A stretch of 64,000 nt of DNA from Solirubrobacterales bacterium 67-14 (GTDB lineage: Bacteria; Actinomycetota; Thermoleophilia; Solirubrobacterales; 70-9), in the NCBI GenBank assembly GCA_001897355.1, contig MKST01000011.1, positions 181,876 through 245,875 of the forward strand, given 5' to 3'. The notes under the pieces are model-generated. The model saw only the letters and a program-made list of their open reading frames with translations. It was not told where the DNA came from and did no database searches. Below are positions 50,861 to 59,229 of this stretch, piece after piece. The translations under genes were made by a program, and so were the position numbers. Every line of letters starts with the position of its first letter. The stretch's first letter is position 1.

Positions 50861-51933
50861 CCCGCCTCAGCACCCTCGACCGCTACCTCCCACTCTGGAT
50901 CGCCCTGGCGATGGCCGGTGGGCTTGCGCTCGGCTCGCTGCTGCCGGGGATCGAATCCGCACTCGACTCGCTTCGCGTCGGCACCATCTCCCTTCCGATC
51001 GCGCTCGGGCTGATCCTGATGATGTACCCGGTCCTGGCCAAGGTCCGGTATGAAGAGTTAGGCCACCTCGGCGGCGAGCGACGCTTGATGGTCAGCTCGC
51101 TGATCCTCAACTGGGTGGTCGGACCACTGCTTATGTTCGCGCTCGCCTGGATCTTCCTGGCCGACCAGCCCGAGTTCCGCACCGGCCTGATCATCGTCGG
51201 CCTCGCCCGCTGCATCGCCATGGTCCTCATATGGAGCGACCTGGCCTGCGCTGACCGTGAGGCCACCGCCCTACTCGTCGCGATCAACTCCCTGTTTCAG
51301 ATCGTCGCCTACAGCTTGCTCGGCTGGTTCTACCTCACGGCCCTGCCCGACCTGCTCGGACTCGACAGCCAGGGCTTCCACGTCTCGATCTGGGAGATCG
51401 CCCGCACGACCCTGATCTTCCTGGGGATACCCCTGCTCGCGGGTTATCTCACCCGTCTGATCGGCATCCGACGCCGCGGTATCGACTGGTACGAGAATCG
51501 CTTCCTTCCCCGTATCGGACCCTTCGCCCTCTACGGACTCCTTTTCACCATAGTCCTGCTATTCGCGATCCAAGGAGAGGCGATCACCGACCAGCCGCTC
51601 GATGTGGTCCGGATCGCGCTGCCGCTGGTTATCTACTTCGCGCTGATGTTCGGGGTCTCATTCTGGGCCGGCTGGATCATGCGCATCGGCTACGAACGCA
51701 CCGCCACCCTCGCCTTCACCGCAGCTTCCAACAACTTCGAACTCGCGATCGCCGTCGCGATAGGAGTCTTCGGAGTCACCTCCGGAGAGGCTCTCGCCGG
51801 AGTGGTCGGGCCACTGATCGAAGTGCCAATGCTGGTCGGCCTGGTCTACGTTGCGCTGTATCTGAAGCGAAGGCTCTACCCACCCGCGGCTGCCGACTCC
51901 CCCGTAGCGATCGCATCGGATTCAGCCGGCTGA
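50857..51933 (+). CDS. acr3: Arsenite efflux permease Acr3
   Basis: 358 residues, ten transmembrane helices. The Acr3 signatures are present: L-M-M-Y-P-V-L-A-K-V, V-G-L-A-R-C-I-A-M-V with the essential Cys in the fourth helix, and A-S-N-N-F-E-L-A-I-A. It expels As(III) using the proton gradient. GTG start overlapping arsC. Its last 58 nt overlap the 3' end of the convergent MFS gene. Confidence 0.95.
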   Translation: MTRLSTLDRYLPLWIALAMAGGLALGSLLPGIESALDSLRVGTISLPIALGLILMMYPVLAKVRYEELGHLGGERRLMVSSLILNWVVGPLLMFALAWIFLADQPEFRTGLIIVGLARCIAMVLIWSDLACADREATALLVAINSLFQIVAYSLLGWFYLTALPDLLGLDSQGFHVSIWEIARTTLIFLGIPLLAGYLTRLIGIRRRGIDWYENRFLPRIGPFALYGLLFTIVLLFAIQGEAITDQPLDVVRIALPLVIYFALMFGVSFWAGWIMRIGYERTATLAFTAASNNFELAIAVAIGVFGVTSGEALAGVVGPLIEVPMLVGLVYVALYLKRRLYPPAAADSPVAIASDSAG

Positions 51934-53300
51934 GGCGTAGCTCGGTGACCTCCGAGCATCAGCCACCCCACCACCGCCGCCCCAATCGCAATGACCGCCG
52001 CGACCAGGGCGACCGAGTGGAGCCCGGAGACGATCTGCTCCGGACTCGAGATGCCGGGCCGGTAGTCGAAGATCGCCCCGAGCCCCGCGACTCCGAAGGC
52101 GATGCCCAATTGCCGGAAGGTGTTGTTGATGCCCGACGAGAGTCCGCTCTCCTCGACCGGCAGCACGCTCACCATCGCGGCGGCGAGCGCCGGGCTGATC
52201 ATGCCGATCGCGATTCCCCCGACCGCCATGCCCGGCAGCAGCGCCGTCCAGGCATCGGTCGCGTCGACGCCCCTCATGAGCAGCAGGCCGAGACCTAGCA
52301 GGAGCAGTCCGAGGCCGAGCGGCACCCTCAACGGCAGGCGGGAAGTCAATTTCCCGGAGATCGGCGCCACGACGAAGATCGCGACGGTCATCGGCATGAG
52401 CCGTAGACCCGTTTCGGTCGGGGTCATGCCGAGCGCGGCCTGGAAGTAGATCGCTAAAAAGAGCAGCAGCGGATAGATCGCCACAGACTGCGAGAAAGCG
52501 ATCAGCGCCGTGCCGGAGAAGGCACGGATGCGGAAGAGGGCGAAGTCGAGCATCGGAGCCCGCGAGTGCCGCTCGAAGGCCACGAACGCAGCGAACAGGA
52601 TCACCGCCGCTGCGAGTGACGCGACGATCGGCGGCGAGGCCCAGCCGTCCTCGTTGCCTCGGATCAGCCCGAATACGAAGAGCAGGCTGGCGGCGGCGAA
52701 GAGCGAGATCCCGATCGGGTCCGCCGGCCTCGGGTTCCTCTTCGCCGAGTCGGGCAAGACCTTGAGCGTGAGCCCCGTGAGGAGCAGGCCGATCGGCAGG
52801 TTGATCAGGAAGATCCAACGCCATCCGAGCCCGTCGACCAGGAGGCCGCCGAGCAGCGGCCCGATCGCCAGGGAGGCTCCGGTGACCGCGCCCCAGATCC
52901 CGAGGGCGAAGCCCCGCTCCCGGCCCTGGAACTCGTTGGCGAGGATGGCCAGGGAGGCAGCGAACATGGCCGCTGCCCCGATGCCCTGCGCGCCGCGGGC
53001 GAGATTCAAAGCCACCGCCGAGTCGGCCAGGCCGCAGATCGCCGAACAGGCAGTGAACACGAGTAGGCCCAGGGCGAAGATGCGAGCGCGCCCGTAACGG
53101 TCGGCCAGGGTGCCGGCGCCGAGGAGGGACGCGGCGAGGGTCACGGTGTAGGCGTCTATCACCCACTGCATCTCGCCGAACCCGGCGCCCAGGTCCTGCT
53201 GTATCGCCGGCAGTGCCACGTAGACGATGGTCACGTCCAAGAGCAGCATCGCTGTCGCGGCTGCGACGACCGTCAGGGTGATCCATCTAGTTCTCGTCAC
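51876..53300 (-). CDS. DHA2-family MFS drug/organoarsenical exporter
   Basis: 474 residues with 14 predicted helices. L-L-D-V-T-I-V-Y-V-A-L-P-A-I (motif D1 of the EmrB/QacA group), L-A-D-R-Y-G-R-A-R motif A and G-P-L-L-G-G-L-L motif C. Its GTG overlaps the stop of the ArsO-like monooxygenase gene (GTGA), so they form an operon controlled by the divergent ArsR. It may export the oxidised arsenical or an unrelated toxin; this is inferred from context. Confidence 0.85.
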   Translation of the reverse strand: MTRTRWITLTVVAAATAMLLLDVTIVYVALPAIQQDLGAGFGEMQWVIDAYTVTLAASLLGAGTLADRYGRARIFALGLLVFTACSAICGLADSAVALNLARGAQGIGAAAMFAASLAILANEFQGRERGFALGIWGAVTGASLAIGPLLGGLLVDGLGWRWIFLINLPIGLLLTGLTLKVLPDSAKRNPRPADPIGISLFAAASLLFVFGLIRGNEDGWASPPIVASLAAAVILFAAFVAFERHSRAPMLDFALFRIRAFSGTALIAFSQSVAIYPLLLFLAIYFQAALGMTPTETGLRLMPMTVAIFVVAPISGKLTSRLPLRVPLGLGLLLLGLGLLLMRGVDATDAWTALLPGMAVGGIAIGMISPALAAAMVSVLPVEESGLSSGINNTFRQLGIAFGVAGLGAIFDYRPGISSPEQIVSGLHSVALVAAVIAIGAAVVGWLMLGGHRATPQPAESDAIATGESAAAGG

Positions 53301-54376
53301 GCAGTCACCAGGCCCGGCTCAGACGTGGCCGGTGCGATCGAGCGGAGTCGGTCAACGACATGGGCTGCATCCCTCCCACAGCCGCGCAGGGTATTTGAGG
53401 AGAAGCTCCTCTGGAACTCGAGGCCGACGAACCCGAGACCTGGCACCACGGTCGATACACCGCCGCCATGGCTGGGCGTTCCGTCCGTGGTAAGGGCACC
53501 GAGGTGGTTCAGGTAGGCGAGGTTAGGTCGATACCCGGTGGCGAGGATCAGGTGGTCGGCATGCTCTCGCGAGCCATCGGACCACACCAACTCGTGACCG
53601 TCGATCCGGTCGAACATCGGCCGTCGGGCGAACTCGCCTCGCTCGATCGCGGACCTGTAGAGCCCGTCGTCTATGACCGAGACCGGCAGCCGATTCAAGA
53701 GCCACGAGACCTTGGCCGTGTCGAATCGGGTCAGAGTCAGCCACCAGTGGATGTCCCGACCGAGCGGCCTTTGGCTCATCCACTTGATCTTGCTTCTTGT
53801 CGCGAGAATGACCTCTGACTCCGGCGCGAGATCGGCGGCGATCTGAATCGCCGAGTTGCCGGCACCGACCACCACGACCCGCGAGCCCGCGAACGGCTCG
53901 GGAGAGATGTACTCCGCCGAGTGGATCACCTGCCCTCCGAAACCTTCCAGCCCGCGCAGGTCGGGCTGGAAGGGCCGCTCGAAGTGTCCGGTGGCAGCGA
54001 TCACCGATCTCGACCAGTAGACGGACCCAGCCTCGGTGTTGGTCAGGAAGCCACCTTCCGGATGACGTTCCACGGATTCGACCCTCTCCCCCATGCGCAG
54101 ATCATCCGAGAACTGCTGTCCGTAGCTCTCCAGATACGCGATCACCTCATCCCGAGACGGGTACCGATCTGGATCACCATCCATCTCAAGCCCGGGCAGT
54201 CCGGAGTATCTGGCCGGAGAGAACAACTTGAGGCTTTCGTAGTAGCGAGGCCACGAGCCAGCCGTGGACTCCGAAGCATCGAGAAGCAGAGTCTCGATGC
54301 CCCGCTGGCGTGCCGTGTGGGCAGCGGCCAAACCCGACTGGCCGGCTCCGATGACGAGGAGTTCGGTGCGTTCCAT
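53297..54376 (-). CDS. arsO: ArsO-like flavin monooxygenase
   Basis: 359 residues. FAD-binding V-I-G-A-G-Q-S-G-L at 8-16, NADPH-binding V-V-G-A-G-N-S-A-I at about 171-179 and L-A-T-G-Y-R-P-N near the C-terminus, the layout of flavin-containing monooxygenases. Position next to arsR and a transporter matches ArsO, a putative flavin oxidoreductase of ars operons whose reaction is not well defined. Divergent from arsR across a palindromic operator. Confidence 0.82.
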   Translation of the reverse strand: MERTELLVIGAGQSGLAAAHTARQRGIETLLLDASESTAGSWPRYYESLKLFSPARYSGLPGLEMDGDPDRYPSRDEVIAYLESYGQQFSDDLRMGERVESVERHPEGGFLTNTEAGSVYWSRSVIAATGHFERPFQPDLRGLEGFGGQVIHSAEYISPEPFAGSRVVVVGAGNSAIQIAADLAPESEVILATRSKIKWMSQRPLGRDIHWWLTLTRFDTAKVSWLLNRLPVSVIDDGLYRSAIERGEFARRPMFDRIDGHELVWSDGSREHADHLILATGYRPNLAYLNHLGALTTDGTPSHGGGVSTVVPGLGFVGLEFQRSFSSNTLRGCGRDAAHVVDRLRSIAPATSEPGLVTA

Positions 54377-54387
54377 GACGCCATCGT

Positions 54388-54411
54388 ATCGTTATTTTCC
54401 GAAATGACGAT
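54388..54411. promoter_or_regulatory. ArsR operator between arsO and arsR
   Basis: ATCGTTATTT (54388-54397) and AAATGACGAT (54402-54411) pair at 9 of 10 positions with a 4-nt gap, 12 nt from the arsO start and 21 nt from the arsR start. Unrelated in sequence to the two 63-bp ars operators, so this ArsR has its own site. Confidence 0.75.
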
Positions 54412-54431
54412 GTGAGTGCAATAATGTGGGC

Positions 54432-54740
54432 ATGGCAGGCGCACCAGAGATAGACGGTACGACCCAGGACTTCCTGAAAGCCCTGGCAAGCGAAACGCGC
54501 CAGTCGATGCTTCGCCTCTTCGTCGGCGGAGCCGAACTCAGCGTCGGCGAAATCGCAGACCGCGCCGGCCTGAGCCCATCGACCGCCTCCGCCCACCTGG
54601 CCCTCATGCGCCGCGGAGGGTTACTCGTTTCGCGCAGGGAAGGCAAGACCGTCCACTACCGCGTAGATGCGGGCCAGATCGGCGACAAGCTCGACGACGT
54701 CAAGACCTACCTCTACTGCTGCTGCCCGCCCAAGGACTGA
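54432..54740 (+). CDS. ArsR-family repressor with C-terminal Cys triplet
   Basis: About 102 residues. Winged HTH (L-S-P-S-T-A-S-A-H-L-A-L-M). It lacks the CVC motif in alpha-3; instead it ends Y-L-Y-C-C-C-P-P-K-D, so metal(loid) sensing probably uses the C-terminal Cys cluster, as in Acidithiobacillus-type ArsR. The ATG at 54432 follows an AATAAT -10-like element by 6 nt, suggesting a leaderless mRNA; a GTG at 54426 is the alternative. Confidence 0.87.
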   Translation: MAGAPEIDGTTQDFLKALASETRQSMLRLFVGGAELSVGEIADRAGLSPSTASAHLALMRRGGLLVSRREGKTVHYRVDAGQIGDKLDDVKTYLYCCCPPKD

Positions 54741-54788
54741 CTCATTGTCTGAACTTCTTGGAATGAGACCGCCGGGCGGCGCACCATC

Positions 54789-55787
54789 TCATTGAGTCCG
54801 AACTGATTCGACTGCTCTTCGAAGCTCGTCTGCGCCGAAAGCCCCCTCGATTCTCGACAAGATGTTCCCGTTTCGGTCGAACACGAATAGCCAGGGTTCG
54901 CTGGCCAGGTTGAACGCCTTGAGTTCCGGACGGATTCCTTTGGTTGGATCGTTCTCGTTGTAGACCTCTTGATGGATGAAAGCGACTTCATCCTTGAATT
55001 CTTCGCGCACCTGTTCAGCGATGTCCACCACCGGCCCGCAGACGCGGCTCTCGCAGAATGCCGGAGTCGAGAAGAGCAGAACGACCGGCTTTCGCCCGAT
55101 GACTTCAGCGAAGTCGTCGTTGTGCATCTGGTCGGGTGGGACTCGGGTGTCGATCTTCGACATGTCGCCGCCAACATCCGCGGGGGTCTGCGTGTGGATT
55201 TTCGGCGCGGCGTCTCCGGCGCCGGGTATGCCGGGAAACTTGCCCACGACGATGCTGGACATCCTGGTGCTCTGTAGTCCATCGTCGGTCTTGAAGACAG
55301 CGAGAATCTGCCATTCGCCTTTTCGTGCGAGGTTCACCTCGGGAACGACGTAGACGACTTCGGGAGCGCCGCCTGTTCCGGCGCTGGTCTGGGATCGGAA
55401 CGCCGGTGCCGTTTGGAGCGGTTCGGCATCGGCGGGATAAGGACCCTTGGCCTTACCGTCCGCACCGGGCGCGAAGTACAGCGCGACCTGAGCGTCGCTG
55501 ACCATTTCCTTTGCGAGCGTGAAAACTCCAAATGCGTACCGATTTTGCCCTCTCTCGAACACGAGTTGACCGGGCAGGGCCACGTACTCGCTTTCGGGGA
55601 GCGGTTCCGCTATCTCGGTGAGCGTTTGGCCTTCGGTGGCGGGAAACTCGAGGGGATCCGGGGTGGACGGAGCCTGGTATCCGTCGCCCGCCCCTCGCCC
55701 GCAGCCCGCGAACAACAGAACAAGAATCGCCACGACCAATAGCTGCCGCCTCGGGTTCCACCCGGCCGGGACGCTGCCCGAGATCAT
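54789..55787 (-). CDS. Thioredoxin-fold lipoprotein
   Basis: 332 residues. Lipobox F-A-G-C at about 29, then an N-terminal domain of unknown type (about 40-190, probably beta-rich) and a C-terminal thioredoxin-like domain (about 210-330) with P-V-V-L-L-F-S-T-P-A-F-C-E-S-R-V-C-G-P. The redox Cys pair is C-x4-C rather than C-x2-C; N-L-A-S-E-P-W-L-F-V-F supplies the cis-Pro region. It would sit outside the membrane and take electrons from the CcdA-like protein encoded just upstream (TGATG overlap). The longer frame to 56183 is ccdA read out of frame. Confidence 0.82.
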   Translation of the reverse strand: MISGSVPAGWNPRRQLLVVAILVLLFAGCGRGAGDGYQAPSTPDPLEFPATEGQTLTEIAEPLPESEYVALPGQLVFERGQNRYAFGVFTLAKEMVSDAQVALYFAPGADGKAKGPYPADAEPLQTAPAFRSQTSAGTGGAPEVVYVVPEVNLARKGEWQILAVFKTDDGLQSTRMSSIVVGKFPGIPGAGDAAPKIHTQTPADVGGDMSKIDTRVPPDQMHNDDFAEVIGRKPVVLLFSTPAFCESRVCGPVVDIAEQVREEFKDEVAFIHQEVYNENDPTKGIRPELKAFNLASEPWLFVFDRNGNILSRIEGAFGADELRRAVESVRTQ

Positions 55788-56545
55788 CAGACGGCACTCC
55801 AAAAATCGATACCGAGATCGGTCATCCACCTCTGTACCTCGATATTGAGACGGGAGAGCTCTCCGGTCCAGATCAAGATTCCCATGGCGATCAAGACTGC
55901 CCCACCCAAAGCGATGATCACGTCGTAGTGTCGCTTGACCACGGCGAATGCAGCGGTCATACGATTGAAGGCGAGCACCGTCACCAGGAACGGGATCGCC
56001 AGGCCAGCGGAATATACGGCGAGCAAGAACGCCCCTCTCGCAGCCGAGCCGGAGAGAGATGCCGCCGAGAGGATCGCCCCCAACGTAGGCCCGATACATG
56101 GGGTCCACGCGAAGGCAAAAGCAGCACCGGCGACTACCGGGCCGCCTTTGCCGGCCCGGGTCATCAGGGCGTCGACGTGCCATTCGCGGTTCAGTTTGGT
56201 CACGAAGAACGATGCCACGAAGAGCACCCCCATCAGGACGATGACGGCCGCAGCGACTTTGTCAAGAAGTTGGCGTTGGTCGCTGAGGATCGAACCGAGC
56301 TTGGTCGCGCTCAGGCCTAGAAGGATGAAGATCGCCGAAAAGCTGGCTACGAAGAACAGGCTCGGAACGAGAACACGCCTCCACCCCGCCTCGTCGAGTT
56401 CGTCAACCGCAACTCCCGAAACCGCCGACAAGTATCCGGGCACCAAGGGCAGGACGCATGGCGACAGGAAGGACACCATCCCCGCCAAGAGCGCCGCGAG
56501 CAGCCCGATTCCCGCGGTTGGATCTGACATCGCTACGAGGTCCAT
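55787..56545 (-). CDS. CcdA-family thiol-disulfide electron transporter
   Basis: 252 residues, six transmembrane helices. The two redox Cys are in F-L-S-P-C-V-L-P-L-V-P-G and F-A-W-T-P-C-I-G-P-T-L-G, the signature of CcdA/DsbD membrane domains. It moves reducing power across the membrane, here presumably to the thioredoxin-like lipoprotein downstream. Start at 56545 directly follows a long palindrome; an ATG at 56530 is possible. Confidence 0.92.
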   Translation of the reverse strand: MDLVAMSDPTAGIGLLAALLAGMVSFLSPCVLPLVPGYLSAVSGVAVDELDEAGWRRVLVPSLFFVASFSAIFILLGLSATKLGSILSDQRQLLDKVAAAVIVLMGVLFVASFFVTKLNREWHVDALMTRAGKGGPVVAGAAFAFAWTPCIGPTLGAILSAASLSGSAARGAFLLAVYSAGLAIPFLVTVLAFNRMTAAFAVVKRHYDVIIALGGAVLIAMGILIWTGELSRLNIEVQRWMTDLGIDFWSAV

Positions 56546-56569
56546 TACTACTACTGATAGTAGTAGTAA
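56545..56569. promoter_or_regulatory. Palindrome upstream of ccdA (TACTA-N7-TAGTA site 1)
   Basis: TTACTACTACT (56545-56555) and AGTAGTAGTAA (56559-56569) are exact complements with a GAT loop. It contains TACTA-N7-TAGTA at 56549-56565, a pattern also found at 59183, 61399 and 63754. Confidence 0.7.
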
Positions 56570-56594
56570 GAGGCGCTTGGTACCTCGTCGCCTC

Positions 56595-58745
56595 TCATCG
56601 CCGTAGGAGTCTCAGAGCGTTGAGGGTCACCGCCAGGGACATGCCCATATCGGCGGCGACCGCCACGACGAGAGTAACTAGTCCGAACGGCGCCAACAAG
56701 ACGAGGACGAACTTGACTGCGAGAGACGCGACGACGTTGACGCGCATGATCCCGAGCGCGCGACGAGCGCGGGAGACCGCATTAGGAAGGCGGTCTAGGC
56801 GATCTGACATCAGCGCGACGTCGGCCGCTCCCAGGGCGACATCGCTGCCAGCGGCGCCCATCGCCACTCCGACCGGCGCCGCCGCCAAGGCCGGAGCGTC
56901 GTTGATGCCATCGCCGACCATTGCCACGACCTCACCACCGGCCGCGAGACTATCTATCGCTTGGAGCTTGTCTTCCGGCAGGAGCTCGGCGCGCCATTCG
57001 TCAATACCCACGCTTGCGCTGACCTTTCGGGCGATCGAATCACTGTCGCCGGTCAAAATCGCGGTCCGCTCGATGCCCGCGGCATGGAGCCCAGCGATCG
57101 CACCTGATGCCTCGGGACGTAGCTGGTCAGCGACGCCGAAGACGGCGAGTGGCCGATCCTCCGTGCCCAGCACGAGCGCGGTTTGCCCCGCCTCGTGCAT
57201 CCGGTTGACTTCGGCAGGTAGTGCGTCAAGCCGCTCGCCAGCCAGACGTGGTCCCCCTACCCATAGTTCACGGTCACCGACGTTCGCTTCGGCGCCCCGG
57301 CCCGGCAACGCACGAAATCCGCTCGCGGTAGGGATCGTGAGTTCCCTCTCGCGGGCGGCACGAACGATCGCGGCGGCAAGCGGGTGTTCCGAGCGCGTCT
57401 CGACGGCGGCCGTCAGAGCGAGAGCTTCATCTTCGGAGTGTGCCCGATCCAGCAGAGTCACCTGCTCCAGTTCCGGGGAACCGAAGGTGAGGGTGCCGGT
57501 CTTGTCGAGTGCGATGACGTTGACGCGACCCAGATCCTCCAAAGCTTGCCCGGAGGCGATCAGTACGCCGTCACGGGCCGCCCCGCCGATAGCGGACACG
57601 ACCGCGACCGGCACCGAGATGACGAGTGAGCAGGGACAGGCGACGATCAGCAGCGCCAACGCCCGGTAGCCCCATGTGTCGGGGTCGCCACCGAATGCCA
57701 GCGGTGGCAGCACCGCGAGCGCAAGGGCGGTGACGAAGACGAGCGGGGTGTAGATGGCCGCGAAGCGGTCGATGAAGCGTTCGGCCGGTGCGCGGCTGGC
57801 CTGTGCGTCCTCAACCATGGCCGCGATCCTCGACAGCGTCGACTCGGCCGCCGGCCGGCTCGCCTCGATCGTGAGCGAGCCCGCCACCGCGAGGGAACCG
57901 CCGAAGACTTCGTCCCCTGGCCCTACGTCAACTGGAACCGATTCGCCCGTTATCGCCGACTGATCGACCCCCGAGGTTCCCTCCACCACCCGGCCATCAA
58001 CGGCGAATCGCTCACCCGGACGGACCACAAGTAGATCGCCCTGCGCCACTAGGGCGGCCGGGACGGTTCGCTCGTGACCGTCGACGAATAGGCGGGCCTC
58101 GCTCGGCGCGAGCTCCATAAGCGATTCGACGGCGCGGCGGGTGCGATCGAGCGCGAAGCTCTCCAGCGTCGTGCCAATCGCGAACAGCACCAGCACCCAG
58201 GCACCTTCGGCGTACTCCCCAATGGCGACGGCGCCGACAGCGGCAAGCGCCATCAGGACGTTCATATCGAGCTTGCGCACCGCGACAGCCCCAGCCGCCG
58301 CACGGGCAATCGGCCAGCCGCCAACGATCATGGACAACAGATAGAGCGACTCGGCCAAAACGACTGGCGCGCCAAGCAAGGATGCGACAACGCCCACCAA
58401 CAGCAACGGAACGGAAACAAGCGTCGAGAGGGTTCGCGCGTCGCGACGCCAGAACCCCGCCTTACCCTCTCGCGGATGATCCGCCGGGTAGGCCCGGTAA
58501 CCAGCGCGCGAGACTGCCGCAAGCACTACGCCATCGGGTATGTCACCTTGGATCGCCAAGGAAGCACTACCGAACGAGACCTGGACCGACTGGACGCCGT
58601 CCAACTCCGCGACTCTCTTTTGCACAGTCTGGGCGCAGGCTGCGCAGTCCATGCCTTCGACGCGGTACCGGCGGCTGCCCTCGGACTCGGCGACGGCTTC
58701 GTCCCCTGGCGCGGGAGCCATCGGCAATTCGGTCAGGCCGGCCAT
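56595..58745 (-). CDS. P1B-2-type Zn/Cd/Pb-exporting ATPase
   Basis: 716 residues. N-terminal HMA domain with G-M-D-C-A-A-C (about 31-37), T-G-E-S actuator, C-P-C-S-L in the metal-binding helix, D-K-T-G-T-L-T phosphorylation site, S-E-H-P-L and G-D-G-I-N-D-A-P. C-P-C plus the Asp in the last helix (A-A-D-M-G-M-S) fits Zn/Cd/Pb rather than Cu specificity. Expressed with the CadC-like sensor it overlaps by 1 nt. A different P1B subtype from the ATPase at 28997. Confidence 0.93.
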   Translation of the reverse strand: MAGLTELPMAPAPGDEAVAESEGSRRYRVEGMDCAACAQTVQKRVAELDGVQSVQVSFGSASLAIQGDIPDGVVLAAVSRAGYRAYPADHPREGKAGFWRRDARTLSTLVSVPLLLVGVVASLLGAPVVLAESLYLLSMIVGGWPIARAAAGAVAVRKLDMNVLMALAAVGAVAIGEYAEGAWVLVLFAIGTTLESFALDRTRRAVESLMELAPSEARLFVDGHERTVPAALVAQGDLLVVRPGERFAVDGRVVEGTSGVDQSAITGESVPVDVGPGDEVFGGSLAVAGSLTIEASRPAAESTLSRIAAMVEDAQASRAPAERFIDRFAAIYTPLVFVTALALAVLPPLAFGGDPDTWGYRALALLIVACPCSLVISVPVAVVSAIGGAARDGVLIASGQALEDLGRVNVIALDKTGTLTFGSPELEQVTLLDRAHSEDEALALTAAVETRSEHPLAAAIVRAARERELTIPTASGFRALPGRGAEANVGDRELWVGGPRLAGERLDALPAEVNRMHEAGQTALVLGTEDRPLAVFGVADQLRPEASGAIAGLHAAGIERTAILTGDSDSIARKVSASVGIDEWRAELLPEDKLQAIDSLAAGGEVVAMVGDGINDAPALAAAPVGVAMGAAGSDVALGAADVALMSDRLDRLPNAVSRARRALGIMRVNVVASLAVKFVLVLLAPFGLVTLVVAVAADMGMSLAVTLNALRLLRR

Positions 58746-59104
58746 CAGGCCTTACTCGCTCTAGCGAGCACTACATCGAGGAGGCTCGCTCCGCGATCCG
58801 TCAACTCGTACATGACCATCTTCCCCTCCCGACGAGAGCCCGCCAGTCCTGCTGTCTTCAGCTGCCGAGCATGGTGGGAAACGAGCCTCTCACTGCGACC
58901 AAGGATCCAAGCGAGGTCACAAACGCACGCAGATCCCGCCTCCCCCAGTGCGACTGCCAGAGCCAACCGGGTTCCATCGCCGAGCGCCTTGGCGGCTGCG
59001 GCGGACTCTTCGAGTTCCTGGACTGACGGCATTTGATCGCGGACCCTTTCCGCCTTGGGCAGGTCCAGGCAGAGCAGGTCGCAGGTGTCTTCGTCGTGGG
59101 TCAT
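58745..59104 (-). CDS. CadC-like ArsR-family metal sensor
   Basis: 119 residues. T-C-D-L-L-C-L-D-L-P at the N-terminus and A-C-V-C-D-L-A-W-I-L-G in alpha-3 make the CadC four-Cys site. It is a paralogue of the sensor at 30975, sharing long stretches such as C-D-L-A-W-I-L-G-R-S-E. The ATG at 59104 was chosen because the alternative at 59119 lies inside the operator. Confidence 0.9.
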   Translation of the reverse strand: MTHDEDTCDLLCLDLPKAERVRDQMPSVQELEESAAAAKALGDGTRLALAVALGEAGSACVCDLAWILGRSERLVSHHARQLKTAGLAGSRREGKMVMYELTDRGASLLDVVLARASKA

Positions 59105-59113
59105 GCCTAGAGG

Positions 59114-59141
59114 ATACATACAAACATCCGTTGGTATGTAT
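59114..59141. promoter_or_regulatory. Operator for the second CadC-like repressor
   Basis: Two 12-nt arms (59114-59125 and 59130-59141) match at 11 of 12 positions around a 4-nt centre, with outer exact arms ATACATAC and GTATGTAT. This is the classic 12-x-12 SmtB/ArsR operator form and lies 10 bp upstream of the sensor start. Confidence 0.75.
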
Positions 59142-59182
59142 GGTTATGCCTTAGGAGGCTGACAGGCGGGACCCGAGGCACC

Positions 59183-59199
59183 TCTTACATCGTGTAGTA
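59183..59199. promoter_or_regulatory. TACTA-N7-TAGTA-type site 2, upstream of the CDF gene
   Basis: TCTTA (59183-59187), 7 nt, TAGTA (59195-59199). It lies 31-47 nt before the CDF start, overlapping where a -35 element would be. It shares the flank TGTAGTAG-x-TAG with site 3. Confidence 0.55.
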
Positions 59200-59229
59200 G
59201 TTAGACGTCCTTCCTCGTACACTGGACCC

